Of a DNA stretch of 64,000 bases, positions 45,264 to 54,975 are shown piece by piece; within the stretch, counting starts at the first letter, position 1, and the number at the start of each line of letters is the position of its first letter. The notes beneath the pieces were generated by a model. The model made no database searches. It was not told the origin of the DNA and saw only the letters and a program-made list of their open reading frames with translations. A program made the position numbers and the translations under genes. Source of the DNA: Aeromonas jandaei (GTDB lineage: Bacteria > Pseudomonadota > Gammaproteobacteria > Enterobacterales > Aeromonadaceae); assembly GCF_037890695.1 (NCBI RefSeq), contig NZ_CP149571.1, forward strand, positions 2,820,001 to 2,884,000, read 5' to 3'.

Positions 45264-46406
45264 ATGACCCATATTCCTGCGGCCCCTGCCGCCGTCGATT
45301 ACCTGCTGCTGACCCCGGGCCCCCTCTCGACCACCGCGACGGTGCGCGCCGCCATGCTGCAAGACAGCTGTACCTGGGATGCGGACTACAACCAGGGTGT
45401 GGTGGAGCCCATCCGCCGCGAGCTGGTGCGGCTTGCAACTGGCCCTGAATATGAAAGTGACTACAGCGCCGTGCTGCTGCAAGGGAGCGGCAGCTATGTG
45501 GTGGAGAGCGTACTGGGCTCGGTGATCGGTAGCGATGAGTGCCTGCTGATCATCAACAACGGTGCCTATGGTGCCCGCATGGGGGAGATGGCCCGCTGTC
45601 TTGGCCTGCGCCACCATGAGCTCGACTGCGGTGAGACCACCCGCCCCGAACCCGCCGCCATCGAGGCGATGCTGGTGCGCCACCCCGAGATCACCCACTT
45701 GGCCATGGTGCACTGCGAGACCACCACCGGAATGCTCAACCCGCTCGACGAGGTGGCTGCGCTCTGCCAGCTCCACGGTATTCGTCTTATCATCGATGCC
45801 ATGAGCAGCTTTGGTGGCATCCCCATCGATATGGGGCGCCTTGGCATCGAGTTTCTCATCAGCTCTGCCAACAAGTGCATTCAGGGAGTGCCGGGCTTTG
45901 GCTTCGTCATCGCTCGCCGCGCCGCGCTGGCGGCCTGCGCCGGACGCGCCCGCTCTGTCTCCCTCGACCTGCACGCCCAGTGGCAGACCATGGAGCAGCA
46001 GGGGGGCAAGTGGCGCTTTACCTCGCCCACCCATACCGTGCTCGCCTTCGCCCAAGCCCTGCGCGAGCTGGACGAAGAGGGGGGCATTGCTGCCCGCCAT
46101 AAGCGTTACAGCGAGAATCAGCGCACCTTGGTGACAGGGATGGCGGCCCTCGGCTTTGCGCCGTTGCTGCCAGAACAGTGGCAATCTCCCATCATCACCG
46201 CCTTCTACTCTCCGGCCCACCCTGACTACCGCTTCGCCGACTTTTACCAGCGGCTCAAGGCGCAGGGCTTTGTCATCTATCCGGGCAAGGTCTCCCAGGC
46301 CGACTGCTTCCGTATCGGCAATATCGGCGATGTGACCCCGGAGCGGGTGCGCTGCCTGCTCGCCGCCATGGCCAGCGCCTGCTACTGGCAAGGGGACGCA
46401 CGATGA
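45264..46406 (+). CDS. phnW: 2-aminoethylphosphonate--pyruvate transaminase
   Basis: A 380-residue class V, pyridoxal-phosphate aminotransferase that moves the amino group of AEP to pyruvate, giving phosphonoacetaldehyde and alanine. It has [11 protein letters not shown] at the N-terminus, [16 protein letters not shown], the cofactor-Asp [10 protein letters not shown] and the Schiff-base Lys204 in [15 protein letters not shown]. The start at 45264 has AAGGAG 7 bases upstream. The stop overlaps the next gene by 4 bases (ATGA). It heads the catabolic operon phnW-pbfA-like-phnX, divergent from phnR. Confidence 0.95.
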   Translation: MTHIPAAPAAVDYLLLTPGPLSTTATVRAAMLQDSCTWDADYNQGVVEPIRRELVRLATGPEYESDYSAVLLQGSGSYVVESVLGSVIGSDECLLIINNGAYGARMGEMARCLGLRHHELDCGETTRPEPAAIEAMLVRHPEITHLAMVHCETTTGMLNPLDEVAALCQLHGIRLIIDAMSSFGGIPIDMGRLGIEFLISSANKCIQGVPGFGFVIARRAALAACAGRARSVSLDLHAQWQTMEQQGGKWRFTSPTHTVLAFAQALRELDEEGGIAARHKRYSENQRTLVTGMAALGFAPLLPEQWQSPIITAFYSPAHPDYRFADFYQRLKAQGFVIYPGKVSQADCFRIGNIGDVTPERVRCLLAAMASACYWQGDAR

Positions 46407-47842
46407 CCAGCATGGCGCCTCAGGGTTGCGATCTGCGTGGCCGCGATTTGCATGACCATAAGCTGCACGGCAGCGGCCGCGCCGACAGCGAAGGGGATAT
46501 CAACCTTGGTGAGGGGCGGGCGCGCTGGTTGGCAGGTCAGAGCGAGGCGGTGCAGGCGGGTTTGGCGGAGGATAGCCGCTACTTTCTCCATCAGGCGCTC
46601 TCCACCCCCTGTCTCGATCTGATTGAGCGCGCGCAGGGGAGCTGGCTGACCAGTGTATCGGGCGCGCGTTACCTCGATTTCCACGGCAACAGCGTCCATC
46701 AGCTGGGCCACGGCTACCCCAGAGTGGTGGCCGCGGTGCAGCAGCAACTCGCCGATCTGCCGTTCGCACCCCGCCGCTACACCCATCAGGTTGCTATCGA
46801 CTGTGCCCGCACCCTGGCCGAACTGGCCCCCGGCGATCTCAACAGGGTGCTGTTCGCCCCCGGCGGCAGCGAGGTAGTGGGGATTGCCCTGAAGCTCGCC
46901 CGTTTCATCACTGGCAACAGCAAGGTGGTATCCCTGTGGGATGCCTTTCACGGCGCCTCCCTCGATGCCATCTCGGTCGGCGGCGAGGCCTGTTTTCGCG
47001 CTGGCATGGGCCCGCTGATGGCCGGCGTGGAGCGCATCCCGCCGCCCACCCGCTATCGCGGTGTCTGGTATCGCGGGGAGGGGGATGACCTGCACTACGC
47101 CGATTATCTGGAGTACGTCATCGAGAAGGAGGGGGGGATCGGCGCCTTTATCGCCGAACCCATCCGCAACACCGATGTGCAGGTGCCCTCGAAGGCCTAC
47201 TGGCAGCGGGTGCGGGAGATCTGTGATCGCCACAAGGTGCTGCTGATCGTCGACGAGATCCCCAATGCCCTGGGTCGCACCGGCCATTGGTTCAGTTTCG
47301 AGGAATTCGGCATCGAGCCCGACATCATCTGTCTGGGCAAGGGATTGGGGGGCGGGGTGGTGCCGTTTGCAGCTCTCATCACCCGCGACCGTTTCAATCA
47401 GGCTGCAGCTATTTCGCTCGGTCACTACACCCACGAGAAGAGCCCTATCGGCGGCGCGGCGGCGCTCGCCACCATCACTACCATCCGTGAAGAGGGGTTG
47501 CTGGCAAAAGCGCAGGAGGATGGCCGCTTTATGGCGGCAGAGCTAGCGGCGCTTGCCGAGCGTCACCCGTTGATCGGGCAGGTGCGCGGTATCGGTTTGC
47601 TCTGGGCGCTCGATCTGGTGGTCGATCATCAGAGTCGCACCCGCAACAGCCAGGCCGCCGAGCGCCTGCTCTACCGCTGTCTGGAGCTGGGGCTCAGCTT
47701 CAAGGTCTCCCAGGGCAATGTTATCCAGCTATCGCCCCCACTCAATATCGCTCGCGCCGATCTGGTGCGCGCCATCACCATTCTCGATCGCGCCCTTGGC
47801 GAGATCGCACTTTCACCGAAACAGGAACACCACCATGACTGA
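46403..47842 (+). CDS. pbfA: Class III aminotransferase-fold enzyme of phosphonate catabolism (PbfA-like)
   Basis: A 479-residue pyridoxal-phosphate protein. The fold-type I landmarks are present: [47 protein letters not shown] and the Schiff-base Lys313 in [10 protein letters not shown]. It lies between phnW and phnX, overlapping both. In Vibrio the enzyme at this place, PbfA, is an ammonia-lyase that converts (R)-1-hydroxy-2-aminoethylphosphonate to phosphonoacetaldehyde, so the pathway also accepts hydroxylated AEP. I assign this by context and family; an ordinary transaminase remains possible. Confidence 0.8.
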   Translation: MTSMAPQGCDLRGRDLHDHKLHGSGRADSEGDINLGEGRARWLAGQSEAVQAGLAEDSRYFLHQALSTPCLDLIERAQGSWLTSVSGARYLDFHGNSVHQLGHGYPRVVAAVQQQLADLPFAPRRYTHQVAIDCARTLAELAPGDLNRVLFAPGGSEVVGIALKLARFITGNSKVVSLWDAFHGASLDAISVGGEACFRAGMGPLMAGVERIPPPTRYRGVWYRGEGDDLHYADYLEYVIEKEGGIGAFIAEPIRNTDVQVPSKAYWQRVREICDRHKVLLIVDEIPNALGRTGHWFSFEEFGIEPDIICLGKGLGGGVVPFAALITRDRFNQAAAISLGHYTHEKSPIGGAAALATITTIREEGLLAKAQEDGRFMAAELAALAERHPLIGQVRGIGLLWALDLVVDHQSRTRNSQAAERLLYRCLELGLSFKVSQGNVIQLSPPLNIARADLVRAITILDRALGEIALSPKQEHHHD

Positions 47843-48674
47843 CTTGCAGATTGCTGTAGACCCTACAACCGACGTGGAGGCGCTGATCCTCGACTGGGCC
47901 GGCACCGTCGTCGATTTCGGCTCCTTCGCCCCCACCTCCATCTTCGTCGAGGCCTTCGCCCGCGCCTATGACTTCCCCGTGACCCTGGATGAGGCGCGCC
48001 AGCCCATGGGCCTTGGCAAGTGGGATCATATCGCCGCGCTGGGCCGTCTGCCCTCGGTGGATGCGCGCTGGCAGGCCCGCTTTGGCCACCCTATGAGCCA
48101 TGCCGAGGTGGACCACCTCTATCACACCTTTATGCCGCTGCAGATTGCTGCCGTGACCCGCTTCGCCGACCCCATCCCTGGCGTGTTGCCGGTGCTGGAT
48201 GCACTGCGGGGGCAGGGGCTGCGCATCGGCTCCTGCTCCGGTTATCCCCGTCCGGTGATGGAGGCGTTGGTACCTGCTGCGGCCGATCACGGCTACCGGC
48301 CGGATCACTGGGTTGCTACCGATGACCTCAAAGCCGGTGGTCGCCCCGGCCCCTGGATGGCGCTGGCCAACGTGATTGAGCTGGGATTGAGCGCGGTGCA
48401 TCGTTGCATCAAGGTGGATGACGCCGTGCCGGGTATCAGCGAAGGGTTGAATGCTGGCATGTGGACGGTGGGATTGTCGGTTTCCGGCAACGAGTTTGGC
48501 GCCACCTGGGACGAGTTTGCCGCCATGAGCGAGGCGGAGATCGCCGCCCGGCGCGCACCGGCCGAGGCCAAACTGCGGGCGGCGGGGGCACACTATGTGA
48601 TTGATACCCTTGCCGACATCGCCCCGGTTATCGCCGATATCAACCGCCGTCTGGCCGCTGGCGAGAGACCTTAA
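47835..48674 (+). CDS. phnX: Phosphonoacetaldehyde hydrolase (phosphonatase)
   Basis: A 279-residue HAD-superfamily enzyme that cleaves the C-P bond of phosphonoacetaldehyde to acetaldehyde and phosphate. The nucleophile is Asp20 in [13 protein letters not shown]. The Schiff-base lysine unique to phosphonatases is Lys62 in [13 protein letters not shown]. The acidic HAD motif appears as [14 protein letters not shown]. Its ATG lies inside the end of the PbfA-like gene (8-base overlap). It is the last gene of the catabolic operon and is followed by a terminator. Confidence 0.95.
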   Translation: MTDLQIAVDPTTDVEALILDWAGTVVDFGSFAPTSIFVEAFARAYDFPVTLDEARQPMGLGKWDHIAALGRLPSVDARWQARFGHPMSHAEVDHLYHTFMPLQIAAVTRFADPIPGVLPVLDALRGQGLRIGSCSGYPRPVMEALVPAAADHGYRPDHWVATDDLKAGGRPGPWMALANVIELGLSAVHRCIKVDDAVPGISEGLNAGMWTVGLSVSGNEFGATWDEFAAMSEAEIAARRAPAEAKLRAAGAHYVIDTLADIAPVIADINRRLAAGERP

Positions 48675-48712
48675 GCGGGTGTCGAGATAAACCTGCCAAG
48701 GTGAGCCAATAA

Positions 48713-48742
48713 CAAAACACCCCCGCATGGGGGTGTTTTGCA
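48713..48742. terminator. Bidirectional terminator between phnX and the nrf operon
   Basis: A 12-bp perfect stem, CAAAACACCCCC (48713-48724) with GGGGGTGTTTTG (48729-48740), has a GCAT loop. It ends phnX and can also stop the convergent nrf transcript. Confidence 0.88.
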
Positions 48743-48812
48743 TTGATTGGTATTGCGCAGGGCTTGGCAGGAAGAAGGCCACGTCTTGAAAAGAAGCAAT
48801 GGATCTGTCGGG

Positions 48813-50003
48813 CTAGCCACCCATCATCCGCGCGGTCTGAATTGCCTCGATCAGCGCGGCCCGGTTGATGCGGGGTCGCTCCTCATCGAGCAGTTGCTGC
48901 CACAACGCAATGGCCTGGCTGTAGCGACCATGCAGGAAGTGATCGGAGGCAAGCAGCATCAGGGCGCTCACTTCGCCCTTGTCCTGCTTGAGGGCGCTCT
49001 CCAGCAGGCGGGTTGCCTCGGGAGTCAGCTGCTGGCCCGCCCGGTAGTAGAGCACGGTCGCCTGAGCGGCTTGAGTCGCAGCGCTGGCGCCCCCTTCCAG
49101 CAGAGCGAGACGCTGGTAGGAGAGCAGGGCGTTGTCGTACTCGTTCCGATAGAGATAGAGCTGGCCGAGCGCCGCCCAGCCGTCGAGATCGGCAGGGTTG
49201 GCTTGCAGGCGCTGGTGCAGGGCGCCCAGCTCCTTGTCCTGCAGATCCCGCGGGCTCAATCCCGCCAGCGGATCGGGGCGCGACTGATAAGCCTGCCACG
49301 CCTGATAGCGGCCGTTGCCGGCATAAATACCGGCCACCAGCGCCAGCAGCAGGGCACCAATGAGTATCCATAACAGCAGCCAGCTCCGCGGGCGGACAGA
49401 GGGCTCCCTTGCCAGCCGCTCGCGCAGGGCCTGTTCGGCAGGTGGGGTGGTGTTGGCGAGGCGGGCCAGCTCCAGCTCCCGATAGAGGCGGCTAGTGGAG
49501 GCAAATCCTACCTGCTGCTCGGCCATGATCAGCCGGTTCAGCTCGGCCCGCGGATCGTGGGCAGGCGCACCTTCAGCCCGTTTGCCAACGAGCGGAATAC
49601 GGGCCCGCAGCCTGCGATGCAGGCTCCTGCGCAGGCGATGGATCGCCAGCAACAGCAAGAGGACGGGGCCGCACCACAGCAGTGCCGTGCTGCTCTTGAA
49701 GGGGGGATCGTAGCGGACGAAATCACCGAAGCGTTCCGTCATGCGTGCGATCACCTGTTCATCAGACTGCCCCTCGTCTACCCAGCGGTAGACCTCGAGT
49801 CGCAGATCCCGGGCGATGGGGGAGTTGGATTCCACCAGATTCTGGTTCTGGCACTGGGGGCAGCGCAGGGCGCGGGCCAGCTCTTGCGCCCGATTTTGCA
49901 GCTCGGGGTGGCGAAACTGATAGGTATCGACCCCGCTGGCAAGGGCCCCGAGGCTCAAGGCCAGCAAGAGTGGCGCGATCAGGGCGTGGCCGAGACGGCT
50001 CAT
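48813..50003 (-). CDS. nrfF: Fused NrfF-NrfG heme lyase subunit for nitrite reductase maturation
   Basis: A 396-residue envelope protein joining two subunits usually encoded apart. Residues 1-about 140 are NrfF/CcmH-like: a signal peptide, Cys48 and Cys51 in LRCPQCQNQNLVES, then a membrane helix (ALLWCGPVLLLLLAI). Residues about 150-396 are NrfG/CcmI-like: a second membrane helix (SWLLLWILIGALLLALVAGIYAG) and TPR-type repeats (NPADLDGWAALGQLYLYRNEYDNALLSY). With NrfE it attaches heme to the unusual CWSCK motif of NrfA. The start at 50003 overlaps the dsbE-like gene by 4 bases. Confidence 0.85.
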   Translation of the reverse strand: MSRLGHALIAPLLLALSLGALASGVDTYQFRHPELQNRAQELARALRCPQCQNQNLVESNSPIARDLRLEVYRWVDEGQSDEQVIARMTERFGDFVRYDPPFKSSTALLWCGPVLLLLLAIHRLRRSLHRRLRARIPLVGKRAEGAPAHDPRAELNRLIMAEQQVGFASTSRLYRELELARLANTTPPAEQALRERLAREPSVRPRSWLLLWILIGALLLALVAGIYAGNGRYQAWQAYQSRPDPLAGLSPRDLQDKELGALHQRLQANPADLDGWAALGQLYLYRNEYDNALLSYQRLALLEGGASAATQAAQATVLYYRAGQQLTPEATRLLESALKQDKGEVSALMLLASDHFLHGRYSQAIALWQQLLDEERPRINRAALIEAIQTARMMGG

Positions 50004-50575
50004 GGCTTGCTCTCCTGCACTTGTCTCTCCACGTCGGGCTGGCTGGCGCTGTTGCTGCGGGCCTTTGCAAGCAGGGGGGCAAACTGGCGTTGCCAGATCT
50101 CCCGGGTGAGCAGGCCGGTATGACGGGTCAGCAGGGTGCTGTCGCCGGCAAAGAGATAGGTCTCCGGTGTGCCATAGACGCCAAGCTCCAGCGCGAGTCG
50201 GCCGTCGGGGTCGGCCAACACCGCGCGATAGGGGTTGCCCGCCTCGGTGAGCCAGGCGCGGGCGGTGTCCCCCTTGTCCCGGTAGTTGAGGCCATAGAGG
50301 GGCACGGCGCTGGCCAGCTCCTTGAGCAGCGGATGTTCGGCGCGGCAGTTGGGGCACCAGCTTGCCCAGATGTTGAGCACAAAGGGCTCCCCCTTGAGCG
50401 CCGCGGTGTGGATGGGAGCACCGCCAAATAGATTGTCACTCTGCCACGCGGGCAGGGTACGCCCTGCGACGGCCTCATCCTGGCTGTAGGGGTTGTTGCC
50501 AAGGCCGAGCCAGAGCAGGGCGCCGAGCCCCAAGGTGAGCACCAGCGGCACGAACAGGCGCAGACGGGCGTTCAT
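50000..50575 (-). CDS. DsbE/CcmG-family periplasmic thiol-disulfide protein
   Basis: A 191-residue thioredoxin-fold protein anchored by one N-terminal helix (LFVPLVLTLGLGALLWLGLG). The redox site is WCPNC (Cys74, Cys77), and the CcmG-specific segment LYGLNYRDKGDTARAWL and cis-Pro in VYGTPETYLF follow. It keeps heme-site cysteines of cytochrome c proteins reduced; lying between nrfE and the nrfFG fusion, it most likely serves NrfA. It overlaps both neighbours by 4 bases. A general CcmG of the ccm operon is expected elsewhere on the chromosome. Confidence 0.9.
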   Translation of the reverse strand: MNARLRLFVPLVLTLGLGALLWLGLGNNPYSQDEAVAGRTLPAWQSDNLFGGAPIHTAALKGEPFVLNIWASWCPNCRAEHPLLKELASAVPLYGLNYRDKGDTARAWLTEAGNPYRAVLADPDGRLALELGVYGTPETYLFAGDSTLLTRHTGLLTREIWQRQFAPLLAKARSNSASQPDVERQVQESKP

Positions 50576-52536
50576 AAGGACTCCTGATTGAGCAGAGGGC
50601 GAGGTGAAGATCGCACCGGACTGCGACTAGGGGCCAGCAGCGGCCGGCGGGCGAGCAGGCGCAGGGCGCCGCCTGCCATCATTAACAGGCCGCCGAGCCA
50701 GATCCAGCGCACCAGCGGCTTGTAGTGCAGCCGCATGGCATAGGCGCCGGGTCCCATCTTCTCGCCAAGCACCACGTAGAGATCGCCAAATAGCCCCCAC
50801 GCGATGCCGGGCTCGTTCATGTTCATGGTGCGCACGCTGTAGTGGCGCCGCTCCGGCGTCAGCCGTGCCACCTCTTTACCGCTCTTATGCACGCTGAGAG
50901 TGATGCGCTCGGCGGTATAGTTGGGGCCGATGATCGGCTCGCTCCCCTCATAGCGAAACTCGAAGGCGCCGAGCCGATAGGGCTGTCCTGTGGCGAGTAC
51001 CGCGCCCCCCTCCTGACTGTGGTGACTCACCTGCGCGATGCCTAGGGCACACACCGCTACCCCGAGGTGGGCCAGCAGGCTACCGAACCGATTGAGGGTG
51101 AGCTCGCGCAGCGACGTCGGTTGCAAGAGTGGGAGCAGCAGGCTGGTCATCAGCCAGAGGCTCAGCACGTTGGCCGCGAGCCCCAGCCAGCCGCCCCGCA
51201 GCGGCTCGGGATAGGCGAGGCTCAGCAAGGTGCCCCCCAGCAGGCCGAACAGGCATGGGAGCAGCACCTTGATGCGGCGCTGGGCTGCCAGATGCTGCCA
51301 GCGCAGGCGTGGCAGTTGGGTCATCAGCCCCATCAGGCAGAGGGCCAGCGGCACGAAGATGGTATTGAAATAGGGGGCGCCCACCGAGAGCGAGCCCAGA
51401 TGAAGTGACTGGAACACCATGGGGTAGAAGGTGCCGAGCAGCACGCTGGCGCAGGCCACGCAGAGCAGCAGGATGGCGGCGCCGAGCAGTCCCTCCTTTG
51501 ACCAGAAGCCAAAGCGGGCATAGGGTGCGCGAATGTCTGCCCGCAGGGCAAACAGGGTGAGGGCGCAGGTCAATAGCAAGCCGAGCAGCAACAAGAGGGT
51601 GAGGCCGCGGCTGGGGTCCACCGCAAAGGCGTGCACCGAGGTGAGTATCCCGGAGCGCACCACGAAGGTGCCGAGCAGGCTCAAGGTGAAGGTGAAGATG
51701 GAGAGCAACAGCACGGCGTGGCCGTAGGCGCCGCGCTTCTCGCAGACAATCAGGGCGTGCAGCAGGGCGGTGCCGAGCAGCCAGGGCAAGAGGGAGGCAT
51801 TTTCCACCGGATCCCAGAACCACCAGCCACCCCAGCCGAGCTCGTAGTAGGCCCACCAGGAGCCCAGCACGATGCCGGCGGTGAGAAACACCCAGGAGCC
51901 GAGCGCCCAAGGGCGGCTCCAGTGGGCCACGGCGCCATCGAGCCTGCCCGAGTGCAGCGCCGCCATGGCGAAGGCGAAGTTGACCGCAAAGCCGACATAA
52001 CCGAGATAGAGCAGGGGCGGGTGGATGATGAGGCCGATGTCCTGCAGCATGGGGTTGAGATCGCGCCCCTCCAGCGGCCCCGGGAACTGGCGGTCAAACG
52101 GGCTGGAGAAGATCAGGGTATAGAGGCCGAACAGCCCGACGATCAGCCCCATGATGGCCAGTGCCCGGGCTGTGATCAGCGGATCGACCCGCCTGGAGCA
52201 AAGGGCCACCAGGGCGCCCCACAGCCCCAGCGCAAAGACGAAGAACAGCATGGAGCCCTCGTGACCGCCCCACACAGCCGCCAGCTTGAAGCCAAGGGGC
52301 AGGGCGCTGTTGGCGTGCTGGGCCACATAGACCAGGGTGAAGTCATCGAGGCCAAAACAGCTGGCGAGCAGCAGCAGGGCGGCCAACAACAGGAGCGCAA
52401 CCAGGAGAGCCAGCGGTGTTGCGCAGCCGAGCAGCGGGCGTGAGGCGAGCCGCAGCCCCAGCCAGGGCAAGGTGCCTTGCAGCAGGGCGAGCCCGGTCGC
52501 CAGCAACAGTGAGAGATAGCCGAGCTCCGCCAGCAC
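50572..52536 (-). CDS. nrfE: NrfE/CcmF-family cytochrome c heme lyase subunit
   Basis: A 654-residue inner-membrane protein with about 14-15 hydrophobic segments. The tryptophan-rich WWD heme-handling region reads YELGWGGWWFWDPVENAS, and conserved periplasmic His residues appear in WGGHEGSMLFF and IIHPPLLYLGYVG. In NrfEFG it ligates the catalytic heme of NrfA. I use GTG 52536, which has GGAGG just upstream; a TTG at 52551 would add five residues. It starts after a hairpin that separates it from nrfD. Confidence 0.9.
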   Translation of the reverse strand: MLAELGYLSLLLATGLALLQGTLPWLGLRLASRPLLGCATPLALLVALLLLAALLLLASCFGLDDFTLVYVAQHANSALPLGFKLAAVWGGHEGSMLFFVFALGLWGALVALCSRRVDPLITARALAIMGLIVGLFGLYTLIFSSPFDRQFPGPLEGRDLNPMLQDIGLIIHPPLLYLGYVGFAVNFAFAMAALHSGRLDGAVAHWSRPWALGSWVFLTAGIVLGSWWAYYELGWGGWWFWDPVENASLLPWLLGTALLHALIVCEKRGAYGHAVLLLSIFTFTLSLLGTFVVRSGILTSVHAFAVDPSRGLTLLLLLGLLLTCALTLFALRADIRAPYARFGFWSKEGLLGAAILLLCVACASVLLGTFYPMVFQSLHLGSLSVGAPYFNTIFVPLALCLMGLMTQLPRLRWQHLAAQRRIKVLLPCLFGLLGGTLLSLAYPEPLRGGWLGLAANVLSLWLMTSLLLPLLQPTSLRELTLNRFGSLLAHLGVAVCALGIAQVSHHSQEGGAVLATGQPYRLGAFEFRYEGSEPIIGPNYTAERITLSVHKSGKEVARLTPERRHYSVRTMNMNEPGIAWGLFGDLYVVLGEKMGPGAYAMRLHYKPLVRWIWLGGLLMMAGGALRLLARRPLLAPSRSPVRSSPRPLLNQESL

Positions 52537-52642
52537 ACAACCTCCAGTCAATCATTCGTCTATGTTATGCCGCAGCGTCTGCACCGTACCGGCGCTGGGG
52601 GATAACATCCACATTCTTGGCAACAACTCATCGCAACAAATA

Positions 52643-52672
52643 AGCGCCAGTCACCCGAGGGTGGCTGGCGCT
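52643..52672 (-). terminator. Terminator-like hairpin between nrfD and nrfE
   Basis: A 14-base stem with one G-U pair, 52643-52656 with 52659-52672. On the minus strand it is followed by TATTTGTTG. It lies 14 bases past the nrfD stop and would limit expression of nrfE and the downstream genes relative to nrfABCD. Confidence 0.7.
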
Positions 52673-52685
52673 GGTGATCATACCG

Positions 52686-53642
52686 TTATACGACTGTCAT
52701 CTGGCCGGCATAGAGCACGAAGTAGCGCAGCAGCAGGATCCCCACCAGGGTCAGGCTGCAGACCAGCACCAGATAGCTGTTTCTGGCCCGCAGCGGTGCG
52801 GGGGCCAGCAGGGCCAGCAACTGGGGCAGCAGCATGCCGATGCCCACCACCCCGAGCCAGAACACCTGAGCCCAGAAGCCGCTGCCGATGGCGGCCCACA
52901 TTGCTGCCTCCTTCTGGCCGCCACCGAAGTAGAGGCCGGTAAAGAAGCAGACCAGCAGCAGCACCTCCACCGCCAGCACCGGCCGCTCGAAGCGGTGGAC
53001 AAAGCTCACCCCCTGGCTGTGATGGTTCTCCTTGAACAGGGTGACCGCCAGCAAGATGGTGGAGGCGATGCCGGAGCTGACGCCGGAGATGAGGAACAGC
53101 ACCGGCAGCACCGGGTTGTTCAACAGCGGATAGGTCTTGAGCGCCGAGAGCAGAAAGCCGGTGTAGGCCCCCAAGAGCACGGCGAGCAGCAGCAACAGCG
53201 GCGCCAGCAGTTGTTCGAAGCGGGCGAGCCAGCCAATCAGCCCATCCACAAAGGCGAACTTCTCTTGCAGCAGGTGACGACGCAAGGTCTCAATCTCGGA
53301 GCGAAACACCACCGCCAGCCAGGCGAACAGCACCGCCATGTAGACCTGAAACAGTATGACTCCCATCGACATCACGGAGTCGAACTGGTAGTGGAACATC
53401 AGCTTCCAGAAGGTCCAGGGGCGGGCCAGATGGAAGATAAGGATCAGCAGCCCCAATATCACGCTCGCTGGCGCCAGAATGGCGGTCGCTTTGATGATGC
53501 CGCTCTCGCTGCCGGCCCCCTTGCGGCGCAGCAGCACCGAGAGGGTGGTTGCCCCGGCGGAGATGCCGAGCAGGAACAGATAGATGGCGATGGGCCAGTC
53601 CCAGACGAGTGAAGGGAAGTGAAACGCCTCTTGCATGGTCAT
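52686..53642 (-). CDS. nrfD: NrfD, quinol-oxidising membrane subunit of the nitrite reductase system
   Basis: A 318-residue inner-membrane protein of the NrfD/PsrC family with eight or more helices. The N-terminal FPSLVWDWPIAIYLFLLGISAG is the family start, and SGVSSGIASTILLAVTLF is another typical block. It takes electrons from menaquinol and passes them to NrfC, NrfB and NrfA. It overlaps nrfC by 4 bases. Confidence 0.93.
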   Translation of the reverse strand: MTMQEAFHFPSLVWDWPIAIYLFLLGISAGATTLSVLLRRKGAGSESGIIKATAILAPASVILGLLILIFHLARPWTFWKLMFHYQFDSVMSMGVILFQVYMAVLFAWLAVVFRSEIETLRRHLLQEKFAFVDGLIGWLARFEQLLAPLLLLLAVLLGAYTGFLLSALKTYPLLNNPVLPVLFLISGVSSGIASTILLAVTLFKENHHSQGVSFVHRFERPVLAVEVLLLVCFFTGLYFGGGQKEAAMWAAIGSGFWAQVFWLGVVGIGMLLPQLLALLAPAPLRARNSYLVLVCSLTLVGILLLRYFVLYAGQMTVV

Positions 53643-54331
53643 GACTTTATCTCCCCTTTGGGCACGCGGTACATCTTGGGCGAAGTGCCGAGTGCCTGCT
53701 TGTAGCGATAGGTGGTCTCCTTCACCAGTCGTTTGGCGATGTGGCTGTCCGGGTCATCCAGATTGCCGAACACCAGCGCCTTGGTGGGGCAGGATTCCAC
53801 GCAGGCTGGCTCCTTGCCCGCCGCCAGGTTGGTCTTGCGGCAAAAGTCGCACTTGTCCGCCACTCGGGTGACCGGGTTGATAAAGCGCACCTGATAGGGG
53901 CAGGCGGCCAGACAGTACATGCAGCCGACGCAGAGATCCGGGGTGACGTCGACGATGCCATCCTCCTTGCGGATATGGGAGGCACCGGTCGGGCAGACGT
54001 GTACGCAGGGGGCGTTGTCGCAGTGCTGGCAGGACTTGCGAAAGAAGTGGTACTCGGCATCGGGGAATTCACCGATAGGGCCGGAGCGGATGATCTCGAG
54101 GCGCGAGACCCCTTCTGGCACCTGATTCACCTCCCGGCAGGCATCCATGCAGGCGGTACAGCCGATGCAGGCCGTCTCGTCGTGGATCATGCCGTAGCGG
54201 ATCCCGTCGATGGTCTGGCTGTGGGCGAGGGTGGCGGCAAGGGAGCGGGTGTTGGCACGAGCAGCCCCCGTCATCATGATGAGGGCCCCCGCGCTCATCC
54301 CCGCCATGAAGTGACGGCGAGAGCAGCTCAT
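53639..54331 (-). CDS. nrfC: NrfC, 4Fe-4S electron transfer protein
   Basis: A 230-residue periplasmic ferredoxin-like protein. It starts with a Tat-type signal (CSRRHFMAG plus a hydrophobic stretch). Four cysteine sets are visible: CIGCTACMDAC, CQHCDNAPCVHVCP, CVGCMYCLAACP and CDFCRKTNLAAG with the later CVESCP, as expected for a four-cluster DMSO-reductase-type beta subunit. It links NrfD to the cytochromes. It overlaps nrfB and nrfD by 4 bases on each side. Confidence 0.95.
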   Translation of the reverse strand: MSCSRRHFMAGMSAGALIMMTGAARANTRSLAATLAHSQTIDGIRYGMIHDETACIGCTACMDACREVNQVPEGVSRLEIIRSGPIGEFPDAEYHFFRKSCQHCDNAPCVHVCPTGASHIRKEDGIVDVTPDLCVGCMYCLAACPYQVRFINPVTRVADKCDFCRKTNLAAGKEPACVESCPTKALVFGNLDDPDSHIAKRLVKETTYRYKQALGTSPKMYRVPKGEIKS

Positions 54332-54924
54332 TGTGCCTCCTTGCCCGAGGTGGTGTTCGCCTTGGCCTTGACGGCCTCATGCTGCTTGCTGTGGCAGTCG
54401 ACGCATAGCTTGATGCGGGACTTTTCCGGGATCTCCACCATGGGCTCCTTGGCCGGGTGCAGTTGGTGGCAGCTGGTACAGGTGAGCTTGGTGGCGTGCA
54501 CGTCGTGGGCCCAGAGTGCCTCGCGAAGCTCTTTGGGCTCGTGACAGCTCATGCAGACCCCGTTCTGCTCGGCGATGGGGTAGCTCTCGGTGCTCTGCTT
54601 GTTATTGAAGCTGTCGCTAAAGCGCATCACGTCCTTGACCCCTTCCCGGTGTTTGGGAGAGGGCTGACCATGGCAGTTGGTGCAGGTGATCGGCGCCAGA
54701 TTGTTGGGGTTGGTCGCCTGACCATGCTTGCCGTGCATCCCATCGCTCTGCTCCTTGTGGCAGTCGGTACAGGCCTTGTCGGGATTGCGCAAAAACGTCA
54801 CGTCGTGGGTAGCAGGGAGGGCCGCTGGCGCGCTTGCCGTATCGGCGGCTTGGCCCTGCAGGCTGGTGAGCAGCATGGCTGCCATCAGCATCAGTCGTAA
54901 GAAATCCATCGTTAAATCACCCAT
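54328..54924 (-). CDS. nrfB: NrfB, pentaheme cytochrome c
   Basis: A 198-residue periplasmic electron carrier. A signal peptide (LMLMAAMLLTSLQGQAA) is followed by exactly five CXXCH heme sites: CTDCH, CTNCH, CMSCH, CTSCH, CVDCH. It donates electrons directly to NrfA. I keep the start at 54924 because GGAGG lies 6 bases upstream; an internal ATG at 54909 is the alternative. A strong hairpin separates it from nrfA. Confidence 0.93.
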   Translation of the reverse strand: MGDLTMDFLRLMLMAAMLLTSLQGQAADTASAPAALPATHDVTFLRNPDKACTDCHKEQSDGMHGKHGQATNPNNLAPITCTNCHGQPSPKHREGVKDVMRFSDSFNNKQSTESYPIAEQNGVCMSCHEPKELREALWAHDVHATKLTCTSCHQLHPAKEPMVEIPEKSRIKLCVDCHSKQHEAVKAKANTTSGKEAQ

Positions 54925-54940
54925 AGGAAGCCTCCATCCA

Positions 54941-54969
54941 CTGCGGGCCCGAGCTGGCCGGGCCCGCAG
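54941..54969 (-). other. GC-rich hairpin in the nrfA-nrfB gap
   Basis: An 11-bp perfect stem, CTGCGGGCCCG (54941-54951) with CGGGCCCGCAG (54959-54969), has a 7-base loop and no T run. It lies between the nrfA stop and the nrfB ribosome site. It may protect the upstream nrfA message from 3' decay and so raise NrfA over NrfB. Confidence 0.65.
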
Positions 54970-54975
54970 GCGCCG

